Assembly (NCBI RefSeq): GCF_037975245.1
Contig: NC_092575.1
Coordinates: forward strand, 8,150,001 to 8,214,000
From: Apostichopus japonicus
Taxonomy: Eukaryota > Echinodermata > Holothuroidea > Aspidochirotida > Stichopodidae
Length of the DNA stretch: 64,000 bases
Direction: 5' to 3'
In this document: positions 50,001 through 55,598 of the stretch, in pieces
Numbering within the stretch: position 1 is the stretch's first letter
How the letters are laid out: the number at the start of each line of letters is the position of its first letter
Notes under the pieces: generated by a model
Seen by the model: only the letters and a program-made list of their open reading frames with translations
The model's database searches: none
Told to the model about the DNA's origin: nothing
Translations under genes and position numbers: made by a program

Positions 50001-51330
50001 AAGATTATAGTATTGTTAGTTTCTAACAATTAATATCGGAAAAAATGATGTTAAATTTACTTTTTAATATCCGACTTACAATTTCGCTTACTTTAAGGTG
50101 CGTTTTTATCTTGTCAGTACTTTACTAGATCTAGATACCCACGAAGTCTGAACTGTGATTTCCGGTTGAAGCAAATGTCTGTGCTGTCATTACTGTCATT
50201 CGTTTTAGCTGAACGCAATTTTTTAGTGTGTACAGCATATTGTCATTCGTTATGTGTAACGCAATTGTCATTCGTTTTAGTAACACCCCTAATAAAGGCT
50301 GGGCCTAATAACATAGCAGTCTAGGCCTATGCTGGTAGTGCCTAGTGGTACAGTGCCATGAACTCCAGGGAGAAGCCTGCTAGGCTAGTACCAGGGAGCT
50401 GCTACTTTAAGTAACGTGAACTAACTTAGGCCCTATAGGCTACAGCCTAGGCTATAGCAGAACATTAGGCCTATCCTAGGCCTTATAGTAGTAGCATGGT
50501 GACTTCGAAGTTCGGACACTTAAGACTTAAAACACCCCATAACTAAATCTTCTGGTATAAATCATTTGAAAATATACTTCATATGGTGGGAGAATTTTGT
50601 TATAGTACGATACACGGCCAAACTTTCTTTCCTGCAAACTGTTTTCACGTTGTTTTCCAAGAAGATTCTTCGTGATTGTGGAACTGGTATTTCTTTGCTA
50701 GAGTATTGCGAAGTTCGGACACGCAACCCACAGTGTGGCGCTGGTGATAAAATTGGTGGCGCAGTTGCTCTTTCAGTAATTATAACAGACTTCATAGATC
50801 TTCGTCATTTTATTGACAAATATGTAAGTAATTTCTTGCACACGGGTCATTTTGGAGAGAATATAACTGTAGCTTCGTACTTTTTGGTGAAATTTGACTC
50901 TTCCTGTAGATTTTCATGGTGAAATCGTGTATTTCTTAGGGTGTCCGAACTTTCGCAGTATGCCGAACTTCGCAATACTGACTATACTAAGTAAGTCTTG
51001 TACAATTGGACAAAGTCGTTGTTTCTTCTTGCGGCATGTCATAGAAATGGTTAGGACTGGATATCGGTTTTTTTTTTTTTTAATCATGGCTTTCTAAGAC
51101 TATACATAAGCTATCTCATTCCGTTTGGCCTAGTTCTGCGATACTAGCCTAACGTTAAGCCTTTGTAGACCACACAGTGTCTATGCCATATCAATTTCAA
51201 TGGTCTTTGCAACTGCTGAATGGCATACGTTAGGAACAGGCGCACCCGTGAGGGTGATTCGAACTTACCTCAAATGTACAAGACTACCAAAGATATTCCA
51301 CCATCCGAAGGTGAAATATCTTTGTGACGA
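31792..51330 (-). CDS. multi-pass membrane protein gene (nine exons read), unidentified
   Basis: Nine minus-strand exons join in frame: 51330-51269, 48174-48042, 46936-46718, 46128-46037, 36096-36032, 35174-35060, 34033-33972, 33166-33042 and 31953-31792 (TGA). Every junction is phase-compatible and the total is 1,035 nt (344 codons plus stop). The true start is upstream and was not found. The protein has about eight hydrophobic spans, such as ALLVVLVALPVNLFPSMLVW, TVLGITVISYVASFSLGLIL and WILASIAVMSLVLLIVTLV, with short loops (YIDDRPVVVK, VKDEG) and a polar C-terminal tail. It is an integral membrane protein of unknown role; I do not recognise the family. Introns hold an LTR retrotransposon (36.3-45.6 kb), a tRNA-like SINE (47.7 kb) and a long microsatellite (32.0-32.2 kb). 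It lies head-to-head with the gene at 55.5 kb. Confidence 0.75.
31961..32195. repeat. (CATA)n microsatellite with internal (CA)n
   Basis: About 230 bp of CATA repeats, interrupted at 32,053-32,071 by a CA run. Because the total unit is 4 bp with no stop, open frames of 82-123 codons appear on both strands; these are artefacts. It directly adjoins the exon at 31,953. Confidence 0.98.
32200..33041. other. intron; decayed GCGCTTTACA-type repeat at ~32,690
   Basis: Intronic sequence of the membrane-protein gene. Around 32,690-32,755 is a remnant of the dispersed repeat family also seen at 15.1 kb (GCGCTTTACAAAC). Otherwise AT-rich with no feature. Confidence 0.4.
33042..33166 (-). CDS. membrane-protein gene exon
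   Basis: 125 nt with acceptor GATTTTTTTTCCAG and donor GTAAGT. Carries one membrane span (SLLFMWSLLSPTTVVMLVM) followed by a basic segment (RSFVILQARSIASR). Enters with two bases of a split codon and leaves in phase 0. Confidence 0.75.
33167..33971. other. intron, nothing seen
   Basis: Intron of the membrane-protein gene. It contains C-rich runs near 33,240 and 33,626. A forward 61-codon frame at 33,598 has no support. Confidence 0.4.
33972..34033 (-). CDS. membrane-protein gene exon (62 nt)
   Basis: Acceptor TTCTGGATCACAG, donor GTAAGG. Encodes SKSLHSSVAQILYGFLHLK and connects the loop after the preceding exon to the last membrane span. Phases match both neighbours, which is the main support for so short an exon. 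Confidence 0.65.
34034..35059. other. intron, nothing seen
   Basis: Intron of the membrane-protein gene; AT-rich with short CA runs near 34,185. No feature. Confidence 0.4.
35060..35174 (-). CDS. membrane-protein gene exon
   Basis: 115 nt with acceptor TTCTTTCCATAG and donor GTGAGA. Encodes a hydrophobic span (ISDCALMSFYLTWCLWVM) and a polar loop rich in Ser and Pro. Enters with two bases and leaves with two bases of split codons. Confidence 0.7.
35175..36031. other. intron, nothing seen
   Basis: Intron of the membrane-protein gene; no repeat or RNA gene recognised. Confidence 0.4.
36032..36096 (-). CDS. membrane-protein gene exon (65 nt)
   Basis: Acceptor CTTTCTGTTGTCAG, donor GTTTGT. Encodes almost exactly one membrane span (ILASIAVMSLVLLIVTLV) followed by KDE. 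It lies 155 bp from the LTR retrotransposon target site, which is upstream in the same intron on the coding strand. Confidence 0.75.
36251..36254. other. target-site duplication, left (GTAT)
   Basis: GTAT immediately precedes the 5' LTR and is repeated directly after the 3' LTR at 45,560-45,563, as expected for integrase-mediated insertion. Confidence 0.85.
36255..37013 (+). repeat. 5' LTR (759 bp)
   Basis: Begins TGTTATGAAATAG and ends ACAATATTACA. A TATA box (TATAAAA, 36,622-36,628) suggests transcription start about 30 bp downstream. Direct and inverted copies of TCACTCCGTGATCA follow at about 36,650-36,730, and GTCAAGTCAAGTCAAAT at about 36,763. Short frames inside the LTR are repeated in the 3' copy and are not genes. 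Confidence 0.95.
36622..36628 (+). promoter_or_regulatory. TATA box of the LTR promoter
   Basis: TATAAAA within the LTR, duplicated at 45,168-45,174. It marks the probable U3/R transition region. Transcription from either copy runs antisense to the host gene. Confidence 0.5.
37014..37031 (+). other. putative primer-binding site
   Basis: TGGTGGAGGAGCGGTTGC directly abuts the 5' LTR. The leading TGG is complementary to the tRNA 3' CCA end. The tRNA species was not identified. The leader continues to 37,689 and includes a (CTGCTAC)n-type run at about 37,398-37,460. Confidence 0.5.
37690..38640 (+). CDS. gag: retrotransposon Gag with zinc knuckle
   Basis: A 316-codon frame starting at the first good ATG of the leader and ending in TAG. 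Residues 60-190 show the helical Gag/capsid pattern of Ty3/Gypsy elements (ARLWIENKSFSTIADMRKQF). After a Ser- and Arg-rich linker there is one CCHC zinc knuckle, CYYCQNRGHFAQYC, at residues 282-295 (nucleic-acid binding). The protein should assemble the particle shell and package RNA. It is intact. The pol frame overlaps its last 34 nt in the -1 frame. Confidence 0.9.
   Translation: MSVSEQETSTSVNVMQKHRPTDFLPSRFQGDVIDADLAEAHYLGFEDYLEVHKLPSQTPPVEEELNEICRIFKRTLKGQARLWIENKSFSTIADMRKQFLARFSPGTSSYAKSQAFHALSYTPGDTAQAHLAKISKAAAQLSYGEDQIRDKLISTLPFQCRSAVLMSATPQATIADLVMKVQCFFDLQIQSQPPASSEPFMAMHDKASSVQTSTISASSEIHELCTKIQELETKFDQSRRSESQDNPKDMRQRYSSRDSRGPRTGQNNNRRRLPYYNPSITCYYCQNRGHFAQYCQIRLSHEMEANVKKVPTQNFQ
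38607..40718 (+). CDS. pol: Pol, first part: aspartic protease, RT and start of RNase H
   Basis: Frame open from 38,607 (just after a TAA at 38,604) to a TGA at 40,716-40,718. It overlaps gag by 34 nt in the -1 frame, so expression by programmed frameshifting is likely. Numbering from 38,670: protease motif LLFDSGATRS with catalytic D62; RT with conserved SPVFLIPKKG and LPQGLNLSPAIF and active-site HHDDIIVYS at 526-534 (Asp 528/529). The usual first residue Tyr or Phe of the Y/F-x-D-D box is His here, one base change (TAT to CAT) away. The frame stops at the first RNase H motif (LYSDTS). Whether the enzyme is active is doubtful. Confidence 0.9.
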   Translation, partial: CKESTNTEFSVGSTYDCTHHTVTPDKVPSKGRSKRKANNIWKNSNIPSSRYTGNDRNVDIQLDTRNFVRGTLHDGKGISLLFDSGATRSIISSSTVQNSKYLSSIQPVSVDVVNLKLGNGQFIHAYSTITFQVKIQGHEFQLSALIAANLTGIDLILGSPTLKELNGSLDFTTNCFRIKQAKVFLRPVQRFVIYPGQQRYITVQGRLPLYARNADVVIKPFPLISRMCPSRMLVKMHKGRTKILLRNMGNQKFCLHPSRTVAHLNLADIITVTEDIPIESLDFLNVMRDIEKPSLFRTNSNSKENRDEITRYNLHRYPHLTVDDPLVSKSEQEIMRDNINLEQSILNVSETESIYEFLDSHRDAFSLYGELSHCPNYEADITLTNDEPFYIRPYRLSDEDKVIVASELDKLVRLGILAVGHQSYTSPVFLIPKKGTKDKRVVTDFRYLNSRIKRLNHPFPLLNETIRTIGYSGAKILGVLDLKSAFFCLPLSVHAQQYTGIASFHGGKHYYYKRLPQGLNLSPAIFQSQINDILATIPNSNKFCIAHHDDIIVYSADKQSHKQHLKAIFKVLMDNGLKISPKKCSIFQNSVRYMGHLLSITPEGEACIQPLHDRCAAIRNTPKPHNVKSVRRFVGAVNYVASFFPNIQALLRPLHHLSRKRKVFKWTEEHQSAFQSIKELLCNPPILHMPQKYGRFVLYSDTS
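40719..41927 (+). pseudogene. pol: Pol, middle part: rest of RNase H, linker and start of integrase, after an in-frame TGA
   Basis: In the same frame as the upstream pol part; only the TGA at 40,716 separates them, and the first ATG after it is at 40,833. The RNase H continues through VTELEMMGLFINVTAFKHLL, DHSAIVELF and YKKGSELVLADYLSR. Then comes a ~190-residue Ser/Thr/Pro-rich linker, then the approach to the integrase zinc domain (LQLVVPETMVEQIIS), where TGA TGA ends the frame. Domain continuity shows a broken pol rather than a separate gene. The TGA is either a nonsense mutation or a readthrough site. Confidence 0.85.
41929..43536 (+). pseudogene. pol: Pol, last part: integrase with long C-terminal extension, frameshifted
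   Basis: Continues pol in another frame (shift near 41,925). Numbering from 41,932: the zinc-binding domain keeps His5 and the Cys pair (CLRC, 35-38) but its first His is missing at the break. The catalytic core keeps D68 (LSLDF), D127 (IISD) and E162 (SLQVER), spaced D-x34-E. A GPF/GPY-like module (EWCGPLVIHQV) is near 303. After about residue 345 there are 190 more residues with no domain I recognise, ending at TAA. The break looks like a small deletion; as it stands the integrase cannot be made in one piece with RT. Confidence 0.85.
43537..44784 (+). other. non-coding tail of the LTR element (1.25 kb)
   Basis: AT-rich segment between the pol stop and the polypurine tract. No frame above 60 codons, no env-like hydrophobic domain, and a T-rich run at 44,518-44,529. 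Unusually long for an element without a third gene. Confidence 0.6.
44785..44800 (+). other. polypurine tract
   Basis: AAAAGATTGAGGGGGA immediately upstream of the 3' LTR; the expected primer site for plus-strand DNA synthesis. Confidence 0.85.
44801..45559 (+). repeat. 3' LTR (759 bp)
   Basis: Same sequence as the 5' LTR at a constant offset of 8,546 bp, with the TATA box at 45,168-45,174. Followed by the target-site duplication GTAT. Confidence 0.95.
45564..46036. other. intron flank of the LTR insertion
   Basis: Host intron sequence between the insertion and the next upstream exon. Nothing recognised. Confidence 0.4.
46037..46128 (-). CDS. membrane-protein gene exon
   Basis: 92 nt with acceptor CACTCTTTTTAG and donor GTAAGC. 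Encodes one membrane span (TVLGITVISYVASFSLGLIL) and the loop TGSHSIK. Phase 0 in, two bases out, completed by the exon at 36,096 on the far side of the retrotransposon. Confidence 0.75.
46718..46936 (-). CDS. membrane-protein gene exon (73 codons)
   Basis: 219 nt, phase 0 to 0, acceptor TATCTAATTCAG, donor GTAAAT. Two or three hydrophobic spans (IPFLSTALLVVLVALPV, FPSMLVWVYTQVIL, PLLMMLEAIAVVHFVM) then a polar loop (SKQLVSYIDDRPVVVK). This is the best conserved-looking exon of the gene. Confidence 0.8.
46937..47560. other. intron, nothing seen
   Basis: Intron of the membrane-protein gene, AT-rich, no recognised element up to the SINE-like sequence that follows. Confidence 0.4.
47540..47792 (-). 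mobile_element. tRNA-derived SINE-like element
   Basis: On the minus strand a tRNA-like head starts at 47,792 with GGCTGTGGCGGAGTGGATTA (A-box) and carries B-box GGTTCGATCCC at 47,722-47,732. Spacing suits a Ser- or Leu-type tRNA with a long variable arm, but the acceptor strands do not pair. The following ~160 bp is unrelated to tRNA and is taken as the SINE body. The end is not sharply defined. Confidence 0.55.
47925..48005. repeat. TTAAATTAAA low-complexity repeat
   Basis: Short AT run of TTAAA/TTAATTAAA units, with AATGTTGGATTTAATTAAAT duplicated at about 47,919 and 47,962. Confidence 0.7.
48042..48174 (-). CDS. membrane-protein gene exon
   Basis: 133 nt with acceptor TCCATGTGTCAG and donor GTATGT. 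Encodes YIPGIQWMFLVLMPLLASL and VVVRLSLILMLHTFIADIL, two probable membrane spans. Needs two bases from the preceding exon, which the candidate at 51,269 supplies. Confidence 0.75.
48725..49612. mobile_element. possible decayed DNA transposon with inverted ends
   Basis: GTAGTCGCGATTAC near 48,725 and, inverted at the right end, GTAATCGCGAG...GATTAATTGACTAC (49,575-49,606). Both ends share GTAGTC and GATTAATCGC-type blocks in opposite orientation. The interior has no transposase-like frame. No target-site duplication was found. Confidence 0.3.
49651..50288. mobile_element. 638-bp non-autonomous DNA transposon (MITE) with 8-bp TSD
   Basis: Flanked by the perfect 8-bp direct repeat CTAATAAA (49,643-49,650 and 50,289-50,296). 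Ends are inverted: GGGnnnnACTAAAACGAATGAC at the left and its complement at the right. Subterminal decamers GAATGACAGC are repeated several times at the left, and TGTCATTCGT-type copies mirror them at the right. No coding capacity. An 8-bp duplication with short inverted ends fits the hAT superfamily best; P-like or Mutator-like elements are alternatives. Confidence 0.8.
50500..50985. repeat. inverted-repeat element with GCGAAGTTCGGACAC motifs
   Basis: CGAAGTTCGGACAC occurs forward at 50,510 and 50,710 and inverted at 50,940-50,980 (GTGTCCGAACTT; CCGAACTTCGCAATACT). The arrangement suggests a small DNA transposon or nested copies. Frames on both strands (50,562-50,922) cover the motif and are not called as genes. 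Confidence 0.4.
51269..51330 (-). CDS. membrane-protein gene, most upstream exon found
   Basis: 62 nt on the minus strand with consensus donor GTAAGT and possible acceptor GAGTTGTCAG. Encodes SSQRYFTFGWWNIFGSLVHL and leaves in phase 2, exactly what the exon at 48,174 needs. The acceptor is poor, so the exon may extend further or contain the 5' end. No ATG in this frame was seen nearby. Confidence 0.5.
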
Positions 51331-51399
51331 CTGACAACTCACGAAAATTTTGTAAAGCGCGCTTGTCGTAACACCGTAACCAGAATTATGTAAACTTGA

Positions 51400-52130
51400 A
51401 AAGCTAGTTTTGTTCGATCGCATAGTGCCAGCTGTTTGTCACAAGTTGCACATAGATGTGAATAGTTTTGGGCCAGAGCAATGGGTTATTTCATTAAACT
51501 AAAGGGAAGCAATTGTCAAAAGAAATGACATGCGATTCGCGACAACTTCTGGTATGAACTACTGACTGACCTCGGTACAGTTGTTAATTTGTCGAACCTT
51601 TGGCAAAACTTTCCACATACTTGTAATTTATATGATATAATGTTCATTTTAGAATAAGAACAACATCCTGTTTCCAATTACATTGCGCCAGGTGATGCTG
51701 TGAACTTTTGTATAAATTCAAGTAGCATCCTGCGCATCAGTTGGGCAGTGAATAATAGTAAACATCTGTCCACTGGAAAGCACCCTTGTACAGTAGCCAT
51801 GTAAAGTCACCCAGGTCATTCATGGTTAAAATGGAAGAAATCTCTGCACATTTCTCTTCAACTCGTTGAGCACTTTAAACAAATTAAGAGAGCTTCGCCC
51901 CTGTCCCCTACCAGTGCTCCGCCCCTGGACCCTTTTTTTCTTCAAATTTTCTGCAACTTAGGACAATGACCTCTAGTTTTCTTACTCTTAGAGACACTGA
52001 AGGGGAAAAAAGACAATCGAAAAAGCAATTTAACGCTAAGTTATCCAAAATTTAACAATCTTGTGCACCTCAACTGAATTACGTAGATTCTGTTAAAACA
52101 TATTGCAGGTGTTGTAATCACTAAGTTGGA
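51400..52130. other. no gene seen
   Basis: Intergenic or 5' intron sequence between the two head-to-head genes. Nothing recognised. Confidence 0.35.
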
Positions 52131-52975
52131 TGCACATTATGAGTATGAGATTCACTGCAGCTTCACTTTTCAGGTACACACGGCACCAAGTTTGAACTTG
52201 ATCGGGGTACGGTGTAGGAGTTCGCGTCACACTTTCTTGCACAACTTAGGCCAAATTGACAATTGACCTCAATTGACCTTTGTCCTCGACCATAAACACT
52301 CCAATCTAGCGTCTATTTTAAAATTATGTACAGATCGTATGGTTTAATGCCATTTCCCTACATGTTGACAAGCAGAAAATGACTTAGACTAATTTTGAGT
52401 TTTTTTTTTTTTTTTACTTTTGACGTTATCAATCACGCAGGTACAAGTTTACATGATCAGGCACCTATCCACCAACTTTGAACTTGATCCGGCTTACAGT
52501 TTAGGAGGAGTTCGCGACCGTACTTTTTCGCACAATGTAGGCCAATTTGACCTTTGACCTAAATTGACCTTTGACATTGACCCTTTTAACAACCATGTAA
52601 GTACTATTTTAAAATTTGTCCCATTATTCACCACGTGTGGTTGAATTACCTTTTCCTACTTACTGACAAGCAGATAATGGCTAAAACACAGTTTTAGGGA
52701 TATTTGAGCTATCACGCAGGCCCCAGTTTTCATGATCAGGCACCTACCCACCAAGTTAGAACGTGATCGGACTTACAGTGTAGGAGGGTGTCCGAGACAC
52801 ACTTTTCACACAATTTAGGCCAACTTGACCTTTGACCTCAATTGACCTTCGACCCCGATCTGTCCTACTTTAAAATTCCTCTCGTTATTCTCTATACATC
52901 GTGTGTTTTAATGCCCTTTCCGTGCATGTTGACAAGCTGTTGACAATGGCTAAAAACTGTACATTGCACGTAGGG
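52130..52975. repeat. three tandem ~280-bp repeats with TGACCT motifs
   Basis: Diverged copies share AACTTGATCGG, TGTAGGAGTTCGCG, CACAATTTAGGCCAA, TTGACCTTTGACCTCAATTG and TGTTGACAAGC. The AACTTGATC anchor lies near 52,194, 52,482 and 52,759. The second and third copies each contain a perfect TGACCTTTGACCT (52,548-52,560 and 52,826-52,838). Confidence 0.8.
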
Positions 52976-53181
52976 AGATGAGATCATTATTGAGTTACCT
53001 TGTTTACAAGGTTTACAGACTTTGCCTTCTGTTACTCTTTGACCTTATATCTACACTACTCAAAGTGTAGTACTTATCAAGTGGCACTTACCACCCAACT
53101 CTGTCAGTAACCAATGTTACATCAAAAAACATTTGTGTATGGTAAGCTTTATACAGAAGAAGAAGTATGTGTAAAAGTAAG

Positions 53182-53226
53182 TTGGCCTGACGTTTCGATC
53201 CTAGCAGGATCTTCTTCAGAGGCTAA
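53182..53226 (-). ncRNA. hammerhead-ribozyme-like motif
   Basis: Read on the minus strand: CTGAAGA (53,219-53,213), a perfect 5-bp stem II (GATCC, loop TGCTA, GGATC), GAAAC (53,196-53,192) and GTC (53,191-53,189). Stem I is formed by TTAGCCT and AGGCCAA with six of seven pairs. These are all the conserved core blocks of a hammerhead. Stem III is minimal (ACGT). Such minimal-stem-III hammerheads are known from Penelope-like retroelements. A CR1-like RT remnant lies 90 bp upstream on the same strand. Self-cleavage is inferred, not shown. Confidence 0.7.
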
Positions 53227-53324
53227 ATGACAAGTAACAGTAACAGAAGGGACAAAAACACCCACAGAATACAGACAGGTTAATGAGCACGGTGAACACA
53301 ATGAGTGGATAAGCACTAGTTTGC

Positions 53325-53500
53325 TAACAGTTTTATTTTATTTTGACAATAAGAAGTACTCTGAACTTGATGCGCAACTATGAGGAGCCAGTGAAGAGCA
53401 GTGAGTGGTGGTGTGATACAGTCATACTTCTTAAAATGAAAATTGACAATGATGCGAGCAGAGGTGCGTTGGGCATTTTGAAGTATGGTCATGAGTAATT
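53325..53500 (-). pseudogene. LINE reverse-transcriptase C-terminal remnant
   Basis: The minus-strand frame reads LQNAQRTSARIIVNF, then KKYDCITPPLTALHWLLI. This matches the pattern near the RT C-terminus of CR1/L2-type LINEs (LQRVQNAAARL...YDHITPVLxxLHWLPV). Only this fragment remains. Confidence 0.5.
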
Positions 53501-53739
53501 TATTGATACACTCTAAACACAATCTAGTCAAGCGAGGCTAAAGTCTAGTCATATCGACTGGTTTACGTTAGTCAACGATTATCCCGCCATAATCTTGGTA
53601 GAGATGCCTTCACGACTAACCCAAAAGGTCGCCTGACCAGAACATAATGGTCACAGTTCTATTTTAATCTGGTCCTACAATAAATGTCAGCACTGGGACG
53701 AAACTCACTAGTCAATCAGGTTGATATATTCGTCACATG

Positions 53740-53935
53740 AAAAAGCGCGGGAAAATATTAACAATTGTAGCGCCACGGTACGGCCTAGCGTACTGCACTG
53801 AACTATAGTACATTGTACACATACGTACACGACGAGCAAGGAACGTACAGCAGGGAGTTAGCAGCCAGACGGTTACGGTACGAAAAATCAAAAAAATATT
53901 ATCATCCAGTGATATTGTCAGTAACCATTGCAAGG
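53740..53935 (+). promoter_or_regulatory. CpG-rich segment, possible promoter of the 55.5-kb gene
   Basis: A concentration of CG dinucleotides (GCGCGGG, TAGCGCCACGGTACGG, ACACGACGAGC) absent from the flanks, ending in a donor-like GCAAGGTTAGTAT at 53,930. It suits a non-coding first exon for the plus-strand gene and may serve the minus-strand membrane-protein gene as well. Inference only. Confidence 0.35.
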
Positions 53936-55308
53936 TTAGTATATTAGACCAGTTTTCTTTGGGCCTTTGGCCAGTGTCGTTTGTTAGTCACTTAAAAAGT
54001 ATATAGTATATTAGACCATAAAGTGTGTATTTTCGATTATTCCAACTTGTGTACGAACAAGCTAAGATCTAGGTCCTAGGCTAGGCCTATCATGCAGTAG
54101 CTATAGGCGAATTGCCTAACGTTAAACCTAATGACGTTAAGCTGCCTTGTAGTTGTAGTAGTTGTACAGCACAGTTTATCGTAACAGTAGGCCTCCGTAT
54201 ATTTACAGTATCATGGTGGCCCCGGTATTCACGCGTTTCTCATGTTTGCAATGGATAATTTCTTTACAAAATAACAAACCTAAATTAAACTTAATATTTA
54301 TAATCTGTATTAGAAACTTTAGCCTTAGGGGGATAGGACCTTGGCTATATTATTCTTGAAATATTTTAGGGGGATAAATTCACAGCAGTGTTTCTCCTGC
54401 ACTTTCAGGGGGGACATAGCCTAGGCTTAGGTCCTAGGCCATATTATTTATACCTAGATTAGGTTTGAGTTAAGGATTAGCCTCCAATTAGGGTCACCCT
54501 AAGATAACGAATTAACTAGAATAGTGTGTATGGGATTGTGTAGTTGTGTGCGAAACTGTTACACTAAATAAGCTGATTATTCCTAGGGCCCTATAGCCCC
54601 CCCCCCCCCAGGCCTAGCCCTAAATAGTTTTCATAAAATACAGAGGCTAGGCCTCGAAACATCAACTGAACATGACGCCAATCTTTTATTACCAGTTTGT
54701 CCACTGACCATCCTATCCAACAATCCCGTTAACAATTCACAGGAGAATACACTCCCCCTTCCAAAATAAACATTGGGGACCTTGGAGCAATCTAACAGCC
54801 TATTGCTGCCACAGCTGTGTCATATCAATTTATAGGCCTAGTTGTCAGTAATATAGAGGGGGAATATTTCTGGACAATTGCACTGACTTGTCCGGAATTT
54901 TTGGCTAAAATTTGTTAAATATTCTAGCGGCATGAGTTGGGACAGTTTTTTCTGCTATTTTTTAAGTTTGTACAAAACAGTTCCGATTCAGAACAAAGGT
55001 GGGTGGGTGTTTAATTTGTTGTAGCTGTTTGTAGGGAGTCATATAGCCTTGGACTAGGCCTTTTTTCAAGATGGAATATTCCTCGCTTTACCTGTGGTAC
55101 CGTGAACCGCAGTTGATCCCCCTAGGCTAGCCCTAATTCCATTGGAAATAAAATAGGACATCTTTTACGGGGTGTTTCATTCAACTTTTTGGAAATACTA
55201 CAATTTCAAACATAAATGTATTTGGTTATCATTGTACACTTGACAAATGAAAATGTAGCTACCATAGCGGATTGATTAATGTTTGCACATGTTTCTTTTT
55301 CCATACAG
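53936..55308. other. probable 5' intron of the plus-strand gene
   Basis: Contains many CCTAGGCC-type hexamers and a poly-C run at 54,597-54,609. Ends at the strong acceptor TTCTTTTTCCATACAG (55,308). No coding exon seen. Confidence 0.35.
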
Positions 55309-55496
55309 GTATCAAATGCATTCAGGCTTCTGTATCACTGCATAGTAATTTCACTTCCATTTCTACTGTACATTTTAGTAATGGGATGTGATTAAATAGT
55401 TGAATTGTGACTGGTATCGTACCGTACATGTTTACCCACATGCTGTACAAAATATGCACATGAACATTAGGGATGTGAACAAATAACAAAAGTTGT

Positions 55497-55598
55497 ATGT
55501 CTATCACATTGGCAGATAGACGTCGTTTAATTGTGGAAGAGGATGCTACTAGCGAAGTGGTTAAGAAAGTCTATCCTTGGCTATTTGAAGATGAAGAG
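55497..55598 (+). CDS. SAMD3-like gene, coding exon 1
   Basis: 34 codons from ATG to donor GTACTG. The exon probably starts at 55,309 after acceptor TTTCCATACAG, giving about 190 nt of 5' UTR. Encodes MSITLADRRRLIVEE and YPWLFEDEE. Confidence 0.55.

Noticed and set aside
50562-50922. 118-codon forward frame
   Set aside because: Overlaps the inverted-repeat element; a good GTAAGT donor follows but no acceptor, start or family pattern supports it.
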